Made by a program: the position numbers and the translations under genes. 64,000 nucleotides of DNA from Methylococcaceae bacterium (GTDB lineage Bacteria; Pseudomonadota; Gammaproteobacteria; Methylococcales; Methylomonadaceae): assembly GCA_016715325.1 (NCBI GenBank), contig JADKAL010000016.1, positions 62,001 to 126,000 of the forward strand, read 5' to 3'. Shown in pieces: positions 58,303-64,000 of this stretch (position 1 is the stretch's first letter; each line of letters begins with the position of its first letter). The notes under the pieces were generated by a model. The model was not told the origin of the DNA. It worked only from the letters and a program-made list of their open reading frames with translations, and did no database searches.

Positions 58303-59175
58303 ATGACCGACCAAAACCAAAAATCCCGAACGCAATTCAATAAGCTGCAAAAGAAGTTACGCCATTGCGTTGGCGATGCGATTGCCGATTACAAAATGAT
58401 CGAGGAAGGCGATAAAGTCATGGTGTGTTTATCGGGCGGTAAGGACTCTTACACCTTGCTGGACATCTTGATGAATTTACAGAAAACTGCGCCTGTCGGA
58501 TTCGAGGTCGTTGCGGTTAATCTCGATCAAAAGCAACCCGGTTTTCCAGAGCATGTTCTGCCTGAATACCTTGAATCCATCGGTATTTCCTATCACATCA
58601 TCGAGAAAGATACTTATAGCGTGGTTAAGCGGGTAATTCCCGAAGGTGCGACGACTTGCGGATTATGTTCACGATTACGGCGCGGAACTTTATACGGCTA
58701 TGCGGAAGCTAACGGTATCACCAAAATCGCGTTAGGCCACCACCGCGACGATATTCTTGAAACTTTTTTCCTGAATATTTTTTACGGCGGAAAATTAAAA
58801 GCGATGCCGCCCAAATTGTTGAGCGACGACAAAAAAAATATCGTCATTCGTCCGTTAGCGTATTGCCGCGAAAAAGATATCGATCGCTATGCCGCCTTCA
58901 AGCAATTTCCTATCATTCCGTGCAATCTTTGCGGCTCGCAAGAAAACCTACAACGCAAGGCCATGAAAGTAATGCTGAAAGCCTGGGATAAACAATTCCC
59001 AGGTCGTTTAGAAACCATTTTCACCAGTCTTCAAAATGTAGCGCCATCGCAGTTGGCCGATACTCGATTATTCGATTTTACCGGTTTAACATTGTCGCGT
59101 GTTTCGGAAGAAAGCAAATTAATTAGCCGGATCGAATTAGAAAACGAAGAAGGCTTAGAAGTTTTAGCTCAATAA
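58303..59175 (+). CDS. ttcA: tRNA 2-thiocytidine biosynthesis protein TtcA
   Basis: A 290-aa enzyme that thiolates cytidine 32 in tRNA. The PP-loop ATP-binding motif is [16 protein letters not shown]. The 4Fe-4S cluster is bound by [10 protein letters not shown] (CxxC) plus the [15 protein letters not shown] motif. The C-terminal segment and length match the TtcA family. ATG 58303 gives [20 protein letters not shown] tRNA gene follows on the same strand 47 bases later. Confidence 0.95.
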   Translation: MTDQNQKSRTQFNKLQKKLRHCVGDAIADYKMIEEGDKVMVCLSGGKDSYTLLDILMNLQKTAPVGFEVVAVNLDQKQPGFPEHVLPEYLESIGISYHIIEKDTYSVVKRVIPEGATTCGLCSRLRRGTLYGYAEANGITKIALGHHRDDILETFFLNIFYGGKLKAMPPKLLSDDKKNIVIRPLAYCREKDIDRYAAFKQFPIIPCNLCGSQENLQRKAMKVMLKAWDKQFPGRLETIFTSLQNVAPSQLADTRLFDFTGLTLSRVSEESKLISRIELENEEGLEVLAQ

Positions 59176-59222
59176 GTTTCGATTGATTTATAGTATTCTT
59201 CAACATATACTATGCGGCTATC

Positions 59223-59312
59223 GGAGAGGTGGCAGAGCGGCCGAATGCGGCGGTCTTGAAAACCGTTGAGGGTTTATCCCCTCCCAGGGTTCGAATCCCT
59301 GCCTCTCCGCCA
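59223..59312 (+). tRNA. tRNA-Ser (UGA anticodon)
   Basis: A 90-base tRNA with a long variable arm, typical of class II serine tRNAs. The acceptor is GGAGAGG with CCTCTCC; the anticodon loop reads TCTTGAAAA with anticodon TGA; CCA is encoded at 59310-59312. An intrinsic terminator follows. Confidence 0.95.
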
Positions 59313-59324
59313 AAAGATTTTAAA

Positions 59325-59363
59325 AACCTGCATTGGCTTTCGATGTCATTGCGGGTTTTTTTG
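59325..59363 (+). terminator. Intrinsic terminator after tRNA-Ser
   Basis: AACCTGCA and TGCGGGTT form a stem with one G-T pair, followed by a run of T at 59356-59362. It probably ends the ttcA/tRNA-Ser transcript. Confidence 0.7.
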
Positions 59364-59542
59364 TTTCTGCTCTCTGTTAAACAGAGCTGTGCATAAATGA
59401 AGTTGGTCCTTTGTGATCGGTTTTGTCTTTTTAAAAACGCTTCCTTCTTCTAAGTATTAGCACGGATAGTAAATTTTATAAAAAAGGTTAGGATTAAACA
59501 TAATTAAAAAATTGTGATGTTTTTAAATTAAGAGGGATTCAT

Positions 59543-60199
59543 ATGAATAAGCGTTCAATACATTCGATATTAATAGGAATAGTAATTTATTTTTTTTCAA
59601 TGTCTGTTCAAGCTGCTGCTGTATATGATTTTGATTCTGCACCGATTCGGTTTGGTGAAGCTAATGTGACAGTCGGGTTTAAATTTACAGCAAATAAAAA
59701 TCTGACTGTTAACGCATTGGGTTTCTATGACGATAGTCAGAATGGTTTAACAACTTCCCATGATGTCGGGATTTACGATTTAAATGGAACGCTTCTGACG
59801 GCGACGTCAATTGCTTCAGGAACAGGTGCAAGTTTAGACGGTAAATTTCGATATTCAGGAATATCGTCGTTTAATTTGATTTCCGGTCAGTCTTATATCA
59901 TTGCAGGCTTAGCAACGGGTGAGGATGGTTATACTTACGGCAACGTTGGAAGTACGATCCAAGGACTCACAGTTGATCCGGCTATCGGTATTTCGCCGTT
60001 AGCCAGTCTATTTCTGTATGCCCCAACATTTACATTTCCAACCGAACACTTCGGGTACGATCTTTACCCGATGGTCAATTTTAAATTCAATCCAACGTCG
60101 CAAGTTCCAATACCTGCAGCTTTTCCTCTTTTAGGGATCGGCCTAGCAATTATTGGAGGCCTACAACGCAGGTTTTCAAAAAAACGGCTTGTTAGTTAA
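59543..60199 (+). CDS. Secreted VPLPA-CTERM-type protein with DUF4082-like domain
   Basis: A 218-aa exported protein. The signal peptide covers about residues 7-26 (ILIGIVIYFFSMSVQAAAV). The body resembles DUF4082, with GFYDDSQNGLTTSHDVGIYD and ISGQSYIIAGLA. The C-terminus is VPIPAAFPLLGIGLAIIGGL followed by a basic cluster (RRFSKKR), a variant of the VPLPA-CTERM sorting signal. In other species such signals are cleaved by an exosortase-like system and linked to extracellular polymer. A Shine-Dalgarno AGAGGG lies six bases upstream of the ATG. No exosortase gene is visible in the window. Confidence 0.85.
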   Translation: MNKRSIHSILIGIVIYFFSMSVQAAAVYDFDSAPIRFGEANVTVGFKFTANKNLTVNALGFYDDSQNGLTTSHDVGIYDLNGTLLTATSIASGTGASLDGKFRYSGISSFNLISGQSYIIAGLATGEDGYTYGNVGSTIQGLTVDPAIGISPLASLFLYAPTFTFPTEHFGYDLYPMVNFKFNPTSQVPIPAAFPLLGIGLAIIGGLQRRFSKKRLVS

Positions 60200-60233
60200 T
60201 CCCGTGAGATGCTCTATTTTGATTATAGCTGCA

Positions 60234-60261
60234 TACAAGTCCTTCAATTGAAGGACTTGTA
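60234..60261. terminator. Perfect 28-bp palindrome after the VPLPA gene
   Basis: TACAAGTCCTTCAA followed directly by TTGAAGGACTTGTA is a perfect 28-base palindrome. It lies 35 bases after the VPLPA-CTERM gene. As RNA it would form an 11- to 12-bp stem; there is no long T run, so it may instead be an mRNA end-stabiliser or a protein-binding site. It lies between two convergent genes and can serve both. Confidence 0.55.
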
Positions 60262-60403
60262 ATATCTCCCTTCGACTTCTCATTGAGGTAACAGCCAATA
60301 GTTTGGTCAAGCCTTACTTATTTCGTGCCAGTTTATTGAAAAGCTGGTAAAAGTAGTCTGTTGTAATTTCTGCTTTACCACGATCTATACAAGCGAGTAT
60401 ATA

Positions 60404-62216
60404 TTACGCATCAATTGATTTAGGTTTGGCTCGTTTAGAGGTTGAGCTTATTCTTTTTTTGCTTTTGTCCGATTTTTTGTCGGTTTCCTCTATTTTGTGA
60501 TGTTTGCCTTCTGAAGCGCCCATGCGCGAAATATTAAGCGCTTGTCCTACGACTCTCACTTTTTTTAATTCCTGAAACAATTCTTTCGGCATACCTGCGG
60601 GAAGTTCAACCGTGCTGTAGGTGTCTTCAATTTTGATGCGTGCGATGTGATCGCCGTCAATGCCGGTTTCATTGGCGATAGCGCCTACGATGTTGCCGGG
60701 TTTTACACCGTGAACATGGCCGACTTCGATGCGAAAAGTTTCCATCTCGATATTGCTTGCGCCGCCGAAAGCACGTTTTGGTTTTCGGTCGTTTTGACCT
60801 CGATCAAACCGTTCTGATCTATCCGATCTAGGCGGTTTACTATCTCTGGTATCTCTTTCTTCACGGCTTTCTTTGGGTTTTTTGGGCGGACTTTGCATCA
60901 ACAGCGGGGTATCGCCTTGAACCAGTTTGGCTAAAGCTGCTGCAATATCCAGTGCGGTAACATTATGTTCTTGTTGATACTGTTCGATTAATTGACTGAA
61001 AAAACTCAGTTCCTCAGCCGCTAAGGTATCGGTTATATTTTGTTTGAAACGGGAGATTCTTTTGTTGTTGATGACTTCCGTAGAAGGCATTCCCATTTCT
61101 TCGACGCGTTGCTTGGTGGCTTTTTCAATATTGGCTAAAAACTTTCGTTCTCTAGGCGCAATAAATAAAATAGCGTCGCCGGTGCGGCCCGCTCGGCCTG
61201 TTCTGCCGATTCGATGGATATAGGATTCGGTATCGTATGGAATGTCGTAATTGACGACATGTGTAATGCGGTCGACATCCAATCCGCGTGCGGCGACGTC
61301 GGTAGCGATTAGAATATCCAGCTTGCCGTTTTTCAGATTGTTGATAGCTCGCTCTCTGAGTGTTTGCGACATATCACCGTCAATAGCATCGGCTGAGAAA
61401 CCGCGCGCTTCCAATTTTTCAGCGAGTTCGACGGTTGCGGTTTTTGTTCTGACGAAAATGATCATGCCGTCGAACGTTTCGGCTTCCAGAATGCGGGTTA
61501 GGGCATCCATTTTGTGAGCGCCGCTAACCAAGCAGAAGCGTTGACGAATGTTTTCCGCCGAAGCAGTCGTGACCTTGATCGTGACTTCGACCGGATCTTG
61601 CAGGTAGTCGTGAGCGATTTTGCGGATCTGGGACGGCATTGTTGCCGAAAACAAGGCAATTTGCTTATTTTCCGGCGACTGCTCCAGAATCCATTCCACA
61701 TCGTCGATAAAACCCATGCGTAACATTTCATCGGCTTCGTCTAAAACCAGAACGCTAAGGTTATCTAATAATAAGGTGCCGCGCCGCATATGGTCCATAA
61801 CGCGGCCAGGTGTGCCGACCACGACATGCGCGCCGCGTTTAAGTTGCCGGAGTTGCGAGCTGTAATCCTGTCCGCCGTAAATGGGTAGAACATGGAAGCC
61901 TTTTAAGTGACCGGCGTAGCGTTGAAATGCCTCGGCGACTTGAATAGCAAGTTCTCGTGTCGGCGCTAGGACGAGCACTTGAGGATCTTTTTGTTTAAGA
62001 TCAATACGGCTTAAGATGGGGAGCGCAAATGCAGCGGTCTTTCCTGTTCCGGTTTGGGCCTGACCTAAAACATCTTTCCCCTCGAGCATGTGGGGTATTA
62101 CTTTAGCTTGGATGGGAGAGGGGGTTTCATAACCGACATCGTCAAGCACTTTAAGTACAGGTTCGATGAGAGCTAAATCGCGGGAAGACGGCAGGGGGTG
62201 TTACATCATTGGACAT
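60404..62216 (-). CDS. deaD: DEAD-box RNA helicase (5' frameshift)
   Basis: A cold-shock-type RNA helicase, about 603 aa if one extra C near 62182-62184 is removed. Motifs are QAQTGTGKTA (I), PTRELA (Ia), GTPGRV (Ib), VLDEADE (II), FSATMP (III), HRIGRTGRAGR (VI) and a C-terminal DbpA-like RNA-binding domain (GVKPGNIVGAIANETGIDG) with a basic tail. As written, the main frame has only an internal GTG start at 62149 and 581 aa. Adding the frame from the ATG at 62216 gives MSNDVTPPAVFRDLALIEP, the normal DeaD N-terminus. It is divergent from pmbA. Confidence 0.9.
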
Positions 62217-62766
62217 TTATTTTAATTAACCTTTAAGTATATGAAATCGCTTTAGCGCAATAAGCTATGAGATACAATCGGATAGTTCGTATTGAATAGG
62301 GTTATTAGCCATGATATGGCGGGATTCAATTCCATAAAGCGGAAACGAGGAACGTAGCGGAGATGATTGCCGATACAAATAACCAAGCCCTAAAGCTAAT
62401 TCGTTATTATACAACAGCCAGCAATAGTATCCCTAATTAAAACAACAAGCTTGAGGGGATTCGTCAAAAGCGATTGTTTCAACTTTAATAGGATTTAGCG
62501 ATGATATACCGTTATCCGACTGCGGCTTTAATATTCGGACCGAAGGAAAATAAAGTATCCGCAAGGCTGAAGTCATAGTAAAGAAATTACGGGGAAACCG
62601 TCCTGCTTTAAGAGCATCGATAACACAATCGATTAGGAATAGAAGAAAGTTATCAAATTTGAGTTGTATTTTCTATTGAAACCGTTACAACATATACCAA
62701 ATTATTAATTCATATTCGAGATTTTCACCGAGCTCTCGAATCCTTTAGTTACAAAGAGAGATTACA
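62217..62766. other. Divergent promoter region deaD-pmbA
   Basis: 550 bases without a supported gene, AT-rich near the deaD start and near pmbA. AAAGAGAG sits before the pmbA start. Promoters for both genes should lie here. I see no riboswitch-like or cold-shock box that I can name. Confidence 0.5.
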
Positions 62767-64000
62767 TTGCAAACCCAGGAAGACATTGAACGACTGAAAA
62801 GTATAGTACAGACATTATTGGACGAAGCCAAACGACAAGGTGCAACCGCCGCAGAAGCCGGTTTAAGCCAAGAAAACGGGTTGTCGGTCACGGCTCGTAT
62901 GGGCGAGGTCGAAACAATTGAACATCATTGCGATCAGGGATTAGGGGTTACGGTCTTTTTCGGAAAGCGCAAAGGATCGGCCAGTAGCACGGATTTATCG
63001 CTCCAAGCAATTAAGGAAACTGTGAGTGCGGCCTGTAGCATTGCCCGTTACACCAGCGAAGACGAGTTTTCTGGTTTGCCGGACAAAGCTGTGTTGGCGA
63101 CCGAGTTTCCCGATCTCGATCTAAATCATCCTTGGGTATTAACCGCCGATGATGCGATTGCACTTGCTATCGAATGCGAAGCAGCGGCTTTATCGTACGA
63201 TAAGGAAATCGTTAACTCCGAAGGTGCTAGCGTTAATACGCATCAAGGGATTAGAGTGTTGGGAAATAGCTTAGGATTTCTTCAAGGTAGATTATCTACC
63301 CGGCATTCGTTAAGCTGTTCCGTTGTAGCGCAACGCGGTGAGAGTATGCAACGTGATTATTGGTATAGTGTTTCCAGAGCTGCGGACGAATTGGAGGCCG
63401 CCGAAATCATCGGCAGAAAAGCAGGTGAACGGACGGTTAAACGCTTAGCGGCAAGACGCATCTCTACCCGTCAATGTCCGGTTTTATTTTGCGCCGAAGT
63501 TGCTTCCGGGTTGCTGGGTTCTTTAATCGGCGCGATAAGCGGCGGATCGCTATACCGTAAATCCACCTTTCTGCTCGATGCACTGGATACGCAAATTTTT
63601 CCCGATTTCATTAATCTATATGAACAGCCTTTGTTAAAGGGCGGGTTGGGTAGTTCCGCTTACGATGGCGAAGGAGTTGCCACTCAAGCAAGAGACCTTG
63701 TTAAGGACGGTTATTTACGAGGCTATGTGCTCGATACGTATTCGGCCCGTAAACTGGGTTTACAAACAACCGGTAACGCCGGGGGCGTTCATAACTTAAC
63801 GATTACGCCCGGATTACAAGATTTTCAAGGCATGTTAAAACTGCTCGATACCGGACTGTTAGTTACCGAATGTATGGGGCAGGGCGTTAATCGTGTGAAC
63901 GGTAGTTATTCGCGCGGTGCGGCGGGATTTTGGGTGGAAAAGGGTGAAATTCAATATCCGGTTGAAGAAATTACCATCGCCGGAAATCTTAAAGATATGT
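62767..64000 (+). CDS. pmbA: PmbA/TldD-type metallopeptidase (partial, runs off window)
   Basis: The frame opens with TTG at 62767, preceded by AGAGAG, and stays open to the window end (411 codons). PmbA features are RMGEVETIEHHCDQGLGVTV, SEGASVNTHQGIRVLGNSLG, the SGGSLYRKSTFLLDALDTQI segment and RGYVLDTYSARKLGLQTTGN. TldE/PmbA partners with TldD in peptide maturation (microcin-type, CcdA degradation). The catalytic HExxxH is in TldD, not expected here. The remaining C-terminal part lies beyond the window. Confidence 0.93.
   Translation, partial: MQTQEDIERLKSIVQTLLDEAKRQGATAAEAGLSQENGLSVTARMGEVETIEHHCDQGLGVTVFFGKRKGSASSTDLSLQAIKETVSAACSIARYTSEDEFSGLPDKAVLATEFPDLDLNHPWVLTADDAIALAIECEAAALSYDKEIVNSEGASVNTHQGIRVLGNSLGFLQGRLSTRHSLSCSVVAQRGESMQRDYWYSVSRAADELEAAEIIGRKAGERTVKRLAARRISTRQCPVLFCAEVASGLLGSLIGAISGGSLYRKSTFLLDALDTQIFPDFINLYEQPLLKGGLGSSAYDGEGVATQARDLVKDGYLRGYVLDTYSARKLGLQTTGNAGGVHNLTITPGLQDFQGMLKLLDTGLLVTECMGQGVNRVNGSYSRGAAGFWVEKGEIQYPVEEITIAGNLKDM

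Overview
The window reads as chromosomal DNA of a gammaproteobacterium, most likely a methanotroph of the Methylococcales. The support is the gamma-type 16S-tRNA(Ile)-tRNA(Ala)-23S-5S operon, a 4Fe-4S-type sulfonucleotide reductase, a COG2054-type small-molecule kinase overlapping pabB (a setting known from methylotroph C1-cofactor genes), and several dispersed palindromic repeats. The genus is inference; only the bacterial and gammaproteobacterial placement is well supported.

Layout. 1-3.5 kb: a truncated PAS sensor gene, a GH19-type endolysin-like gene, an exported hypothetical protein whose 5' side carries a repeat, and repeat-rich DNA. 3.5-8.5 kb: glycogen debranching enzyme glgX, then (opposite strand) cysH and the ABC-F gene yheS. 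8.7-27.1 kb: a complete aryl polyene (APE) gene cluster in two divergent operons. The minus-strand arm holds ketosynthases, dehydratase, ketoreductase, a flavoprotein and lipoproteins. The plus-strand arm holds chain-length factor, acyltransferases, two ACPs, AMP ligase/dehydratase, glycosyltransferase, aromatic ammonia lyase, thioesterase, a LolA-like carrier and an MMPL exporter. 27.2-29.5 kb: a large unknown lipoprotein gene bracketed by two copies of a palindromic repeat. 29.6-33 kb: a PLD-family phosphodiesterase and an exonuclease/endonuclease/phosphatase (EEP) protein with two N-terminal CBM21-like glycogen-binding domains. 33-38 kb: a GNAT gene, a tandem-duplicated pair of tiny exported proteins with their terminators, and a GH57 glucan-branching-enzyme/DUF4912 operon. 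38.5-39.6 kb: an IS630 element. 39.7-45.5 kb: the rRNA operon. 45.5-57.7 kb: an alpha/beta-hydrolase lipoprotein, two tandem membrane GTPases, a DUF2959 protein, the kinase, pabB, DUF486, a heavy-metal P-type ATPase and an LspA-like peptidase. 58.3-64 kb: ttcA, tRNA-Ser(UGA), a VPLPA-CTERM exported protein, DEAD-box helicase deaD and the start of pmbA.

How it works together. Glycogen metabolism recurs: GlgX debranching, GH57 branching and the CBM21-EEP protein all point to a stored alpha-glucan. The APE locus encodes a starter-unit enzyme (ammonia lyase plus AMP ligase), an iterative type II ketosynthase system and export/anchoring functions, so it can plausibly build a membrane-anchored aryl polyene pigment.

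Quality caveat. At least eight genes carry a single-base frameshift that one inserted or deleted base repairs exactly: the flavoprotein at 13.3 kb, apeH, glycosyltransferase, ammonia lyase, IS630 transposase, GTPase, COG2054 kinase and deaD. Several lie in homopolymers, and the tRNA-Ala D-loop also has an extra G. Sequencing or assembly indels explain this better than mass gene decay, and start/stop calls in these genes should be read with that in mind.

The most promising undescribed system is the CBM21-EEP plus PLD gene pair, a possible glycogen-targeted phosphodiesterase module.
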